In this document: positions 11,158 to 24,014 of the stretch, one piece after another
Position numbering within the stretch: the first letter of the stretch is position 1
How the letters are laid out: each line of letters opens with the position of its first letter
Source of the DNA: Glutinoglossum americanum
Taxonomy: Eukaryota > Ascomycota > Geoglossomycetes > Geoglossales > Geoglossaceae
Reading direction: 5' to 3'
Length of the DNA stretch: 64,000 bases
NCBI GenBank assembly: GCA_020080175.1
Contig: JAGHQL010000014.1
Span: 161,610 to 225,609 of the forward strand
Translations under genes and position numbers: made by a program
Notes under the pieces: model-generated
Seen by the model: only the letters and a program-made list of their open reading frames with translations
The model's database searches: none
What the model was told of the DNA's origin: nothing

Positions 11158-14100
11158 ATGGACGACAGAGCCGATGCTGGTAGTGGCCATTTTGTTAATA
11201 GTGCCGCTAGCGGCCCTAGTTTTGTGACCTACGAGCCGGGTTATCTGCACGGACGGCTCCCCGGGAAGGGCGTTTGGGGCAGAACGGAGGTTGAGTATGA
11301 TCCACCGGCCAGCACAGCGTGTCTAACATCGCGCTAATTGTGATGAGCCTCATATTAGTGCTATCGGTGTCCCCGCACTTGGAGGAGATCCAATTGAGAC
11401 TTGGAGGTCCAGTTCTCGACACGACGAATCTTACGATGCTGACACACCGGACGAAACCACCAGCACCCAAGCGGCGCTCTTATCGTCAAGCCTGGTATAT
11501 CCTGCGGTGAGCAGGCAATCCATTGGACCGACTAGTCCAATTTGGATAATAAACGATATTCGCAAGGATATCCCGACAGCCCGGGTACTCTTGTATGATC
11601 ATGGGGAGCTTGAAGAAAGCGACAGGTTAAAGGATCTATCCCTTAGGCTTCTTGAGTGCCTTCGTGATTTGCGAAAGCGTGATGTATTACGATTGTTTAG
11701 TGCGCATGAGAGCGAAGAATTCTCACTGATTGGAGTGCTAGGGTGAAAACCGCCCCTTCTTCCTTATATGCCACAGCACCGGAGGCCTTGTGGCAAAATT
11801 TGCCCTGATACTGGCTCATCGGCGGGGGGGTGAGTATAGATCGCTGGCTGCTGACTGCTTTGGAATATCCTTTTTCGGTTAGTGTCGCGGCTGAACACCA
11901 AACACTCAACATAAGACGCTAATATACTTCCAGCAACCCCTCATAGAGGATCGAGTTACCTGTCGCAACCAGCTTTTACAACAAGCATCTGCACAGCTAT
12001 GCGTTTAGAGAGACCACTACCGGAGAGTCTTCGAAGCGAGCTCCAAGTCGGTAGTGAGCTGTTGCGCTCAATGATATCTGAATTCAGACCCCTGGCAGCT
12101 GATTTAAAGGTTTGGACTTTTTACGAGACCGAAGATACAGACTTATCAATCCCATCAACATCTTTGGAAGACGTTCGTTTACTTGCTCCCATAGCCTCGA
12201 TCAAATCAACAATCCTAGATTTGTACAATGAGGTCGACTATCCGTTACCAACGGACCACGTTGGTTGCGCGTCTTTCTCAGGAAAGACCACCCAAACGAA
12301 GGAGGATTACCTTCACCAATTGAAGGAGGCTACCGAGCTCGCACTTAGGCTATCGGGTGTCAAACACAGCGAGCTGGAGCTTAGGGAGAAGGTGAAAGTT
12401 GATATTCATGGGTTCTACATGCGCGGTGCCGGTGAGCCGATAAGACTATGGTCGGCTCATCGGACCCTTCAAGAGTTCAGGCAACTGGGTCCGTCAATGT
12501 GCCTGGAAGAACGCTTGAAAGATATACCGGGGGATCCACGTCCAAACCAAATGCGCAGGGCCACATCCTTGGATAACAGGGCGCCGGGAAACGGAGCAGC
12601 TACGACTCCGAACCAGGCGGCGAGGAGTGCAACACCAAAACTAACTGGTGACGCTTCGGGTCCAAAGCCCCCTTTTGGTGATGCTTCAGCTCGGCGTAGG
12701 TCTCTATCAAGGATTAGAAATCTTATGCCATCTCCAGGGTTCTCCTCACAGAAGAATACCATGCAGCCTCAGGCAGAGATCGCTACAAGCGCGATACCTA
12801 GAGAAACTGTCCCAAGCGTCATTGTTCATCAATCTTCAGACGGCCCAAATGATGGGACACAGGAACCAGCAGCTCCGCAGGAACCCCTACCGGGTCGGAA
12901 GTCCACTGACTCTTCAATTAAATCGGCCTCTTCTGGGGGCATACGCGAGCCTGGAAGTGCTGCACAGGCAGTTTCTGAACCCGACTCGGGAAGCAAGCTA
13001 ACCCCTGTTGGCTTGGGACAGGGCACTGGTGCAAGGACACAACTGCTTCGGTTACCGGGTTCTGAGGCCCTTAAACCCATAGGCGGGTCAGGCAGGAGAG
13101 CAAGTGAGCAAGGACGCACAACTGGGGGGTTCGGCGCACCGCAAGTACCACAGTTTGTCAAGCCAGAGGCTACGAATAGGATATTGACCTGGATACATGT
13201 GCCATTCAATAATCCTGCGTGGGTTTTGGTAAGCCGCTAACTTTGTGGAGGCGGGACTTCTACTAACGGCAACAGGACGTACTGGAAAGGATCGCCATAG
13301 ATGACCCGAAGGACTCATACGAGAAGCTATTGGATTTGCAAAATTGGACATCTAAATATGTTCGGAGGCGCCACTCTGAGCACCACACGTGTTTTCTCAA
13401 GCCAAGTTGCTCGTTTGTATCGTCTGAACAAAGTGGGTTTATCTATAAGCGTAAATGCGATGCTGAGTATGCTGACAGTTTACAAAGGAGCAACGCCGCC
13501 TGGAACGCCAAGTGCCGGTGGTCCTGCCAGCCCGCAGATTTCACTCTGCCTTCCCTACCTGCATTGGGATACCTACAAGCTACTCGTCAAGCGGAGGAAT
13601 CTCGTAAAGTACAGAATGTCGCACGGCCGTTCTCGACCAGTCCCCGAAAATGTTTGTAGAATGGAATTGGAGCACAGGGTAACCTGGGCTTTCCTAGGTC
13701 ACGACCCACCCTTCAACTGCCGTAGGACATTGGACCAATTTGGCTACCCTAACCTCCATGATACAAGGGCCAGAGATGACGACCAAATGCTGTATAAGAT
13801 GACAAAACAACGTTGGAAGAAACTCTTTAGAGATGCCTCTAACATTCCTAAGCCTAGTGCGGAACGAGGTGGAGACGTTTCAGATGATGAGCAGCAGGAT
13901 ACAGATGAGGAGAAAGTAGATGGCGAAGAAGAAAGTATTGATGGTTTATTAGATGGGACTGTACTCATGGTCGACCAGCTTTGGCTGTGGGTTGTCAGCG
14001 ATAGTACGTCGCCTTTGCTAAACCTTACAATCGAGATCTTGCAACTCCCCAGGTGCTAGTTTACTGGCTAATGTCCATAAATCTTCTAGAAACTACGGCT

Positions 14101-15694
14101 ACCTTTTTTCCACGAGTAAGTAATAGCCTAGGTAGCAGCTCTCATTCGGTACCAGCTACCTAACGATCCTACAGAGACAATCTAAACCTATCGAGGGTAG
14201 GTTACATCAACAAGCGGACCTACGAAACAGTATATACAACGAAGTAAATGGCGACCTTGGGTGCCGTTGCGAGAACTCGCTCGACCTAGCAGCCTTAGTG
14301 GCACTACACGCAGTGACGGTATTGTTTGAGCGTTCGTCACATGACGACCTTGAGGTATTTCGAATCTTCGAAGAGTCAATCAGCATACTTGTAAGTTCTA
14401 CATACCTATATAGTCTAGAAGCGACTGCTTACGCCTAACAGATCGAAAAAATGACTAGGTCTTTTAAAGACTTCCGGCTCCAAGGCTTCCGCGACAAACG
14501 CGTAGACTACGACTCCGACAACCACAAAGTAGGCATCAAGGAAAAGCACAAGCGGGAAGGCGAGATGTCGGAGAAGCAGAACCGCGACGACACATCCGCG
14601 ATGTTGGAACTTCGGGACATCGACGATGAGCTTAACACGCTAAAGAGACTCTTCAAACAACAGACTGAAACCATCACGCGGATGCAGGACATTTATCGGG
14701 ATAAGGATAAGGTCAAGCCTGAGTTGTCGGCAAACGGTCTGCCGATTCTAAAAAACGCGCTGGAGAAGCTGGAAGAATACACTGATCAGGTTGATCAAAT
14801 GCTAGAGACCGCAAACAGGACGCGAAAAGATGTACACAGACCACCCAAGTCTTTAGATGTTCGCGAAACTGAAACTGACGACCCACAGTTTGAGAAACTG
14901 TTGTACCTCAAGCAGAGACAAGCCAACGTCGATGAAGCGCGCTTAGCAAGATATCATGCTGATTTAGCAAGCATGCAATCTCGAGCTGTCATGATCTTCA
15001 CCGTAAGTTTTTACCCGTAGGGGCCATAGTAAGCGTACCGTGGCTATATGCTAATCTTAAGACTAGGTGTTCTCAGTGATCTTTGTAAGTCGTGGAACTC
15101 AACTTGGGGAAAAAAGCGCAGAGCAGGAAAGTTAATTAGTATATTTTTTTTATCACAAGCTTCCGCTCACCTTCTTCACGGGGTTATTCGGCATGAACCT
15201 CAGGTAAAAGCAGCCTTTGTGTGAGAAATCGGACATGATGTTAACTAGCCAACTACCCAGGGAGTGGAGCAACACCCCAACAGATACCTCCTGGCACACT
15301 GTCGCCAAACTCGCGAGTAAGTCCGCCCCCTCCCCCCAAAAATGAAATAAAAACTCCTGATCCAACGCAACTAACCACTACCACCACAATAGTACCCATC
15401 TCCTTCCTAATAGTCTTCATAGCCCTCAGCATAGCCCTCAGCACGCGCGTCCGGAAATCCCCCAGAGAAGTCTCCAAAGCCTTCCGCAGTCTTCTAGGCT
15501 GGGTGGGCGGCACGCGCCCGCGCTCTCGCGGCGGCGTGCGGGGTGCGGCTCCTCGGAGGAAGAAGAAGAGGAAGGATTTGGCTTTGGAGGATGATGATTT
15601 TTGGGAGGCGCATGTTGAGGGGCGAGAGAGGAGGTATAGGATTCCGGGGCAGAATCGGAGGGCGGTGGGGAAGAGGAAGGGGGAGGGGCGCTAA
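11158..15694 (+). CDS. SesB-like alpha/beta hydrolase fused to a CorA-like membrane module
   Basis: Thirteen exons (11158-11294, 11359-11683, 11742-11877, 11934-13228, 13276-13432, 13479-14003, 14090-14115, 14175-14390, 14442-15002, 15067-15084, 15160-15203, 15261-15316, 15393-15694) join in frame to 1265 aa. The hydrolase is at residues about 40-290: VPALGGDPIETW in place of the usual HGLGG, nucleophile elbow CHSTGG (Ser about 166), TPHRGS, and TDHVGCASF with the late His. A 250-residue Ser/Pro/Gly-rich linker follows. Then comes the fungal CorA-like region: WIHVPFNNPAWVL, LPYLHWDTYK, DTRARDDDQMLYK, VDQLWLWV, TTATFFPR and a long coiled region. Two membrane helices end it, the first closing with GMN (about 1143-1145), followed by a basic cytoplasmic tail. 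CorA proteins conduct Mg2+ or related ions as pentamers. Here the likely role is an NLR-like trigger coupled to a membrane effector, which is inference. Confidence 0.85.
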
Positions 15695-16481
15695 GAGGCG
15701 GGTGGTTGGCTGGGTTTTGGGCTTTGTTTTGTTTTTGGTCATGGATATTTAACGTAGGGTCATTCCCGGGTTCTGGCAACGGTGGGGCTTAGTACATCGT
15801 CCTTTACTGCAACACACCACTTAGATAGCCCTCGAAGTAGCAAACCAGAGTCGGAACAAGCAGCACGTACTGTTCCCGCCTAGCCGCCTACACCACCGAG
15901 GAGGACCGGGTCCTTGAATTAGGACAAGTAATAGATGGTAGCTGGTGCGGCAGTCAAAGAACAGGGCCCAAACTCGCCGACGCGACACTTCCAGATCGTA
16001 ACGCGCTCGGCATTATACCACCACCATACATCGCGTCTGAGGGCGCGCTGGACGGTGATGCGCGTAACCCCAGTCCCCAGCAAAATTTCCGTATACGGTC
16101 GTGGGAAACCACGCTTACGTAACCGATAGGGCCAATAAGGATATTTAAAAGTCGTCGGCGCTCCCATCGCTAAGCGGATTAATCTCCCCATGTCCCTCTT
16201 TGGCCTTCCCTCTCCTTTTGCTTTTTTTCTGGCTGGCGGGAAGCTATTGGACCTGTCCGCATTGGGAAGGCGGCTCAATATATTGGTGCGCCGCCGGAAT
16301 CTTGGCGTTGGGTGGGACCGAGCGAAGCTGGGATGTTTACCTATTAGTTTAGTTAGGGCTATAACTCCAGCCTTGTTCCTCTCTGTCGTCGCGGTTTTTT
16401 TTTTTCTCGTTTCGACGGACATCTGGCTGTGTGGTGACGGCTGCCATTCCTTTACCGCGGGGTTTCCTGGCCGTTGTGACG
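15695..16481. other. Intergenic region
   Basis: No convincing gene. A 167-codon open frame on the minus strand (15919-16422) lacks recognisable motifs and covers the promoter of the next gene, so it is not annotated. Confidence 0.45.
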
Positions 16482-17740
16482 ATGGTGCAGCCGGTTTTCG
16501 TGTTGGGCATTGTGATGGAGATTGGGTATATTGGGTTGGCTGCTATGGCTGGGCTTCCTCTGAATGCTAAACAGGGATGGTGGATCACGTTTACCGTCTG
16601 TGAGTTTGGGTTTCGAGGCTCATCGTACATGTTGGGGTGGATTTTCTGACTTTGGAAGTAGTTCGGATTGTTTATAGTGCGATGCACATAGTGGGTGGCC
16701 TGTACAATGGAGTCGTTATAAGGCCTGAGTTCCTGCTCTCCTTCAGAACGGTGGAGCTTTTTGCCCTCCCGATGCTTGCCCTCGGCGTGCTAGACCACCT
16801 GCGCGAGATCCTCGATCAATCCGAGTCCAAACTCTCCAAAACCCTCAATTGGCTTCAGCTACCCTCGCTCACGAGTATTTTCCTCATCCTGCTGGGAGCG
16901 ATGTTTATAGGAGTCCAATCAATGGTTCATGCGCATCTGCCAACATCTGTTCTGTGGCAGGCGGCACTCATCATCACAGTTTTGAACGTTGGGTTAATGA
17001 TTCCTCCTGGCATAATTTTGTTCAAAAGCTACAAAGTCCTCACGACTCCCCATTCAGTCTTACTTAGAACCTTTCCTGCCATGGTACCAATTCTGGTCGT
17101 CCGTTTGGCATGGCCAATTAAGAGGGTGACTCTACCCACCGTTATTAACTTCCCATCGCGGGGGAAGGCCTTTCTTCAGCACGTGGCACTTGATTTTGTT
17201 ATGGAAATGCTCCTGCTGGCTATCTGGGGCATTAGCTCATTCCTGATCGACTCCTGGGAGGAAAGGCGGAAACGGGAACTAAATAAGCTGAGGAAAGACA
17301 TTGCTGCCACGGCATCTGAAATTCTACGAAAGATTCCAGACAATCCAAACAGTCGTGTCCACAGATTCCACTGGACAGATGATACCCGTTCGGCACTCCT
17401 CCAATACCTTTCCGCGAACGACATCAACCAGAGACGAAATACCTTATGTTCATTAGCCGAGATCTTAGCTGACGGGATCGAGCTAGAGGAAAAGCCGCAA
17501 CAACCTCTCTTCAAACCCACTTTACGAACACTAGGAGAAGAGGGAGGATATGACCGATACTTCCGAAAGATTGACATAGAAGCTACAAACTTGTACATCC
17601 AGGCTTTCCTGCAAGTACCCCTGGTCCCGGGTGAGGTTCCTATGGAGAGGCTACTCGTAGCGAGCGCCGTGAACAGGGCGGTTTCGAGTATTGAGCAGGA
17701 GCGAATTCTGTCCTTCTATTCGATGGTCCAAAATAGCTAG
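16482..17740 (+). CDS. Polytopic membrane protein of unknown function (DUF7702-like topology)
   Basis: Two exons (16482-16599 and 16662-17740; 62-bp intron with a CTGAC branch site) give 398 aa. Residues about 3-250 hold six or seven hydrophobic helices, including VFVLGIVMEIGYIGLAAMAG at the N-terminus and FRIVYSAMHIVGGLYNGV across the splice. A charged linker (EERRKRELNKLRKDIAATA) leads to a soluble C-terminal region of about 150 residues. Helix number and the RIVYSA/LALGVLDHLREI pattern recall fungal seven-helix DUF7702 proteins, but the similarity is loose. The gene directly follows the SesB-CorA gene on the same strand. I cannot assign a function. Confidence 0.7.
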
Positions 17741-20645
17741 TGACAAACCGGGGCACTACGAGAGAGGCTACTAGAGGGTCGGTCGCTCGGATCCGTCTTC
17801 GGGCAGTTAATCACCAGACGCCAATCGACAGGTGGCGGGTTTTCGAAGGAGTGATGACCCCTAATCGTCAAGGTACACGAATGTTAGCCGGTACACTGCT
17901 GAGCGCTCTATATGCCGCTTCCCCCGCAGAGGCATTTTGGATGGCAGTGTAATTACATTTGTGTTCTCACGTCACCTTTAGAGCGTTACGGTGGGGTAGT
18001 GGTGCGCGGACATAACGCCATACGTCACTGTTATGCACTCGGAGACTCGGGGTTACCTGGTGCTGTGCCGAAACGGTGACCATAAATGAGGGCCCACTCC
18101 GTTTTATTCAACGCCACGAGGTCCTCAGTATCTGGTTGGCCTACCATGACGCTCAATGACCTCTTCCAGCCGTTTAGGTACTTCATCAACCAATTTTTGA
18201 TGGTGGCGGGTGCGGTTTTTGCCCATTCGTTGTAGGCCGCTTCATGTAACCCACCTATCTCCACCCCCAATTAAATTAAACCAGTATAAGGGATGTGCAA
18301 GCTATAGTCCCGCTTCCAAAGAGCCCGATAGAAAGTTTTTGCGCGCTCTTATGCTTAATTCCCATCGAGAATTCCCAACAGAACCATAGTGACAACCACA
18401 GGGGCAGCCCCAGCCAGCTCCCACTATTTCTTTCCCAAGCGCGACGGCAGTGTGGCTCCATTTCCTGACGTCCTTTGAGATAACGACATTGCTAGCTGGT
18501 GGAGAAAGAAGGTTCGATTTCGACCTTTTTCTCGGCGCCTGCCAAGGAGATGCATGCTTCCCATACCACTAGAATAGGCTAAATGATGGATAATTAGTAA
18601 GCAGTAAAACAGCAACTATCATTAATTACCCAAGCGGGTTTAGTCGATTCCTAATGAAGCAATCTGAGGCCTTTGCTAGCCTAAATTAAGCCAGATTAGG
18701 CAAAACATACCTCAGGCACCTCTCTTCCAGTATAACAAACCACACCAGTTCTCGGCTTTTTGGATTTACGTTACCACAACTCACTATTACCTTTCCCCAT
18801 TCCAAATGGGAACCAAGCCGTACCAACTGAGGTTGCTGTCGCCTTGCCCTAGGTCAGTGGGTCTGCCAAAGACTACCCTGAGATTTGTGATAATCTCGGA
18901 ATGCCGGGAGTTTGCGACCCCAAGTTGGTACCATCAACTCTACTCGTGTTATTCTAACTCCCGCCTGCCAAGCTCTGAGATTGGGTTACAGCTTTTTAAT
19001 TTAAATTATGGAGAGTACTCAGAGTGTAGTAAGGGGTATAGGTATGCGTAAAGGGTTGAGATGCTCTCGAGAGTCGGTTCGCCTCTTTGCATGTACTAGC
19101 CAAAGCTCCAGCTTGAGGTTGGGCTATACGATCCCAAAGGCGGTTAATCACTCTTCGCTAGAAGTTATTTCACTTTTAATTGTTAAAATGTGGGGGTGTT
19201 GGGTTTGCCTAATAGCCACGAAACCGAACAAAGACAAGCTAACTATATTATAGACAAATTGGCTCTATGGGGAGCTCTTGAGATCAAAGACGGTACAGCT
19301 ACCCTTAACACGAGTTCCGGCCAAGCGATATCTCGCGTAAAGGGGTTATCTTGAACCTGGAGACTTTTTAGAAGCTAGCTCTTTGCCGGGCCATGTTCTC
19401 AACATCAAACTTAATGATTCAAATTAGAACATGAAGTTTTATAAGACCCACGAGGTTACACCTTACAATTTTCTTAGCTACCATTAGAGAAGAGATTTTA
19501 GTGTTCCCGTCATGACGTCCATACCGGCAACCCGAAAGCAAAGAATTCCATGGCAGTAATTTCCCCGACACGCCTAGGGTTCTACTCACTCAACGGCTCA
19601 ACTTGCGCTATTTATGGATTGACGCACCGCACACCACCCAGTGTGACCCACAAGACTAGATTAGGGGGCCGGCGCTCATGACCTATGTCACCCGGGTGCA
19701 TCTTAAAACTCGCCGTTGCGAAATCTGAAGACGGAGGCGGGACATTTGCGCGAGCTCCGCGTTTGGAAAATGGCATACATTCACTGTCCTGAACAAGAAT
19801 GAAGAAATGACTATTCATTTGAGTCTCGAAATTGACCACGAACTCCTAGGTTACAGCTCAGTGCAACGTAGGAGCACCTCTCAATTGGTCGGCAGCTACG
19901 TACCCTCTACTTCGGAAAGCATGGGCCTCTGATGAGCATACAAACGGCGAGGCCGCCTATTTCCTTCCTAATCCGATCACGTAGAAATCCTGGGCAGGTA
20001 GCTTCTACGTTTCAATAGATTGAATGTGCACAAGCAGATGGAATCCATCGTCCAAGGATGCAGAAGGCCTTAGACGTCGAAGCCGAACTGCAAATCCGAA
20101 GTTTCTTTAATACATCTGAACGAGATGGAGCCACAGTCAAGCAGCGGCACTGCGTCCCTCACCTCCAGAGGATACCGTTCAATGCAGGCGAATCTGACAT
20201 ATTTCCCAGCCTGTCAGGGCTCGTAAAGCATGGGTAGGAGCAAGCCGGGCACAAGGATTTGGCTAGTCTTGGGAGTTCGATATTGGGAATGAACTCTGTT
20301 GGAGGATACATAAATTAGCCCAGGGCAATAAGGCTTGTGCAGTACACTATGCAGCCGACTACACGCTTCAAAAATATCGAGGGCTATCCTAGCCTTAGAT
20401 CTTAGCAGAAGGATTTGTTTCCAACCCTTAGTCACCGCGTCGCGGATTTATCGGTCCTAGGCTTGATCCTACAATTCACTCAATTACCAAAAGCAAAATG
20501 CAATACTCCTGGATAAGATCCATCCGGTTAGATATCTAAAGACCGCCGATTTCGTTTCCTCTGTGAATCTTAAGGTGGGGATGGATTGAATAACCGAATT
20601 ACACACATAACTCAGCCACGTGCGGAATGGCAGGGCAAATGTCTA

Positions 20646-20674
20646 CGAAGACATGGGGCCTGTCTTCGAAGACA
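20646..20674. repeat. CGAAGACA/TGTCTTCG palindrome cluster
   Basis: CGAAGACA at 20646-20653 is followed by TGTCTTCGAAGACA at 20661-20674, which is its own reverse complement. The same octamer forms the inverted repeat at 1756-1782. It may be a transposon terminus or a regulatory palindrome. Confidence 0.6.
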
Positions 20675-22339
20675 AGCGAAATGTACCCCCAACCGAGGAT
20701 GCTACCTGTGTGATTAGATGTATGATGGCGCACCACCGCAGGAGCTGAAGAATAACTAAAATTTAGATACCGCGAGTACCGGTACCCCTTATCTATGTAC
20801 TGCTCTCTATTCCGGAAATTATCAGGTCCAACAGCTCCGTTTGTAACCAATCTTACGAGACGCAAAAAGTTGAAAGCGGTATATGACTTGGTATCTAACT
20901 CGAATCGTAGAACTGCGCGTCCTATCGAGTAGATAGTGACTTTGTAACTATCGCCAAGTGGGATATAGTGATCACCTAATTTTATCTAGGTGTATGGTTT
21001 GTCTGCTAAGCCACACGCCGTGACTTAGGAACACTCGAACCTCTATGACCTCGACCATACCAACCCTAACATGGACAAAGTACACCGCACCCACGCCGCC
21101 CAGAGCTCAGGAACACGCCCCTCTAAAATGCCTTACGCATATAGAACAACACCGAAACTCCACATAACCCTCCCCGGCCTATTCGACTCCAGCGCACATC
21201 GGAACACGCCTCCGGGAAGGGAAGCAAACAAGAACATTCCCCGTCCTCCACGGTTAGAAATACTCACCAAGTAGTATTTGTGACGGCAGGGACTCCGGAA
21301 ATGGGGTCGTTTGCTGTCGTTTTTCGAGGTGCTCCTTCTGCGATAGCGACTTACCTTTTTGCGCTTAGAAATATAACCTATGAGGTGATGACTTGCAGTA
21401 GTCCATATCGAGAGCTAGTCAGCTGTAAAGTTGAAAAGACATCCTGAAGCAAAACGATGCTCTGGACGTATCAGGTCTTCCGCCATAGCAGAAAACTTCT
21501 TTTTCGCACTGCATATCATCTATTTCAGTTTCCCTCTATTCCCATTCAATTCATTGCAATTATGATCTCCTGCCCTGGGGAATTACCGTCAAGTTCACGC
21601 ATGAGCACCACCGATATAGTAATACCGATCCGCTCATGGCGCCTAAGACGTAGACAGCTCTATACTTTGTCTATTAGCCCGAGATATGGGAAACGAAGAT
21701 AGGCAGGTGATGGGAGCTGAGGTACATGCACGGACGCCGCAAGTTTAGGAAATACTTCATCGAAGAGCAACGTTAGCGGTGGAGGTGGAAATGGACGAAG
21801 AAGGTCGATGGGAAAGGTTTAATGCTGTGTTGGTGAGGGTCGACAAAGCAGCGATCAGACGATGCGAGCTTGCCCGATCGGGGTGGGTCCAGTTAACTCC
21901 TCATTCATTCATTCGTAAGCGTTTGCTGCTAGGAGAAGACATTCCACAACAGCGAATTACCCAGCACAGTGACCTAGCGATCTACCGTATCAAAAAAAAT
22001 CAGGCATTTCGAATAGCACGGACGGCGCGACTAGCAAAAAGTCCGAAGACCTCAGTTAAGCCTTCACAATTTACCTAGCAAATAAAAAATGAACCCTCCA
22101 GAAAACTCCCCACAGGCCAAATTCAATAAAAACAGACCGGCCGAACGCAGCCCAATAACCGTACCCTAAAAATCAGCCTTTTTCACCCCGCCCAACCCCC
22201 TTACCAAAAGAAAAACCCACTTCAACTAAACCAACAAACCCCCAAAAAACCCCACCCAACCCAAAAAAATTAAACAAAAACTCCACAAGACCCCACAGAA
22301 AGACACCAAAAAAATGACGCGCGCACGATCGCCCCAACA

Positions 22340-22800
22340 AACTTCGCCGCCTCACTTTTCCGTCCGCCCAACCAGAACCCCGGCCCAAACCCCCTCTTCG
22401 CCTCACTTTTCGCACGAGCAAGAAAAGGTGGTGTGCGGGCCGCCCAACCAGCGCCCCGGCCAGGCCTCGCGAAGACGCCCATTCGTCCTTCCGTCCCGCC
22501 TCACTTTTCCGCGAGCGAACACCCAGCGGGTTTCTCGCGAGGAGTCCGGAAACTCCAGCTCGTGCGAAACGGGGCCGATTTTCGCGCGGGGAGTTTGTGC
22601 GTGGTCGGGGAGCGCTCGGGCGGTGGGGTTTTCGGGGGGTTTGTTTGTGGGCGGTTTGGAGGGTGTTTTGTTGGGATGGTGGGGGGGGGGGGGTTTGGAG
22701 TTGGGCCGCCCTGGTTTTTGGGGAGTGTCCGCCTCGCGAAATGCGCCCCGGAATGGTGTGGAGGGCGGGGATGAGCGGGGATGTGTGAAGAAACGTGGAA
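22340..22800. repeat. GC-rich island with a repeated 13-mer and a G13 run
   Basis: CGCCTCACTTTTC occurs at 22348-22360, 22399-22411 and 22497-22509. CCGCCCAACCAG occurs near 22364 and at 22440. A run of 13 G lies at 22681-22693 inside a G/T-rich strand that follows a C/A-rich one. The open frames here are low complexity and not protein-like. The island stands out sharply from its AT-rich flanks. Confidence 0.55.
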
Positions 22801-24014
22801 ACGTGCCATCGATCGAACTTAAGTGGCTGCACTGCAATTTTAGCGTACTCGAGGCAGTGAGTTTGGTTCATCGTGGCCTGGCGTGCGTATATCCTAGTCT
22901 AGCGACGATAAGACGTTTAGGTTATTATATTTTATTGGATTTAGGGTGTCTTAGGTGAGCTTGAGTCGTTAGAGATTATAGGTGGAACGTGTGGTTTATG
23001 TATCGTTCTTTTTCTTTTTAACGGTAAATGCTACTGGTCTTATTGGACACTTCGCATTGTGAGATTTAATAGTTGCGGACCATTCAATTTGGGGGTTTTC
23101 TTTGCATACCCGTCAAATGGTTTGTAGAAGCGGTCGGGCATGATAGATAGATTTGTAATCGTCATGTCAATTTGGGGTATTGGGTATCATCGCTGATATC
23201 CAGAGACCTGATGCAAATAAATCCTGCGTTTTATGGTGTTTTAATTGAGAATCTATGGCTCGCGCAATATCGGGGGGTTAGATGTATGTATGTAGCTTTT
23301 TCATGTCCCGGTCGAGAAACTTGTTGGAGTTGGCTCGCTGCTTTTAATATCACTCGTGGTTGGGTATAGAATGTCGCTGTAGGTTATATGGCCTATTGTG
23401 ACTCGCGGGTAACATCCCTCACCGCTAATAGCAGGGTAGAGGGGACATTAAACAAACTCTAGCTTTGCATTATTTGTAATGCTTTGCCGCTAATGCTTAT
23501 ATACACCGGAAACGCTATTTGCTGTTGTGAGCTAGACGCGAGAATGTAGAATAGACTCGAATTGAATAGACAGAATGCACAGAAACGCCCTCTATACAAG
23601 CAAGCGCAGCAAGCAGCAGTTCTGAGACCGGAAGAAGCCCCTATGCAAAGCACGAGAACCACTTTCACGGGAGCGTGCGTGCTGCCGAGCTGCATACCCG
23701 CACCTCCACTACAATAATTCCAACACTATGCATTTATGCATTGCTGTGTGTACAAAAATTCCACCACAATCACGGTGCCTCCCGGAGCCTAAAAGAGAGA
23801 CGAATTCCATGTAAATGGCAGACGGTTATCGTGGAGTGGATAGGCTGGGGAACAAACAGCCGCTGCCCAACATCGCCCGAGTGATGGCACCTCAGTATTC
23901 AAAGGGTAGAAGGGGTATTTCAGTCGAACTCTAGGTAGTAATGCGGGTAGGAAAGAAGATCGTGTGCGTATTTATGGTGCTTGAAGTTGTTTCGGGATCA
24001 GCAATACCTTGCAA

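Larger units (their letters stand above)
17741..24014. other. Long gene-free block with repeats
   Basis: Six kilobases with only short, motif-free open frames on either strand. The DNA is AT-rich apart from the GC-rich island at about 22.3-22.8 kb. A perfect TGTCTTCGAAGACA palindrome lies at 20661-20674. The block resembles the 1.1-5.2 kb region and is most easily read as decayed repeats, possibly altered by RIP; base-composition statistics were not computed. Confidence 0.5.

Noticed and set aside
15919-16422. 167-codon open frame on the minus strand
   Set aside because: No motif, no signal or domain, Trp/Arg-rich without pattern, and it overlaps the promoter of the membrane-protein gene.
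17740-17952. 70-codon frame directly after the membrane-protein gene
   Set aside because: It starts at GTG overlapping the stop of the upstream gene. Fungal genes are not translated this way, and no motif is present.
22173-22871. 232-codon open frame on the minus strand
   Set aside because: It arises from the GC island's base bias; the translation is Pro/Arg/Gly/Phe low complexity with no domain.
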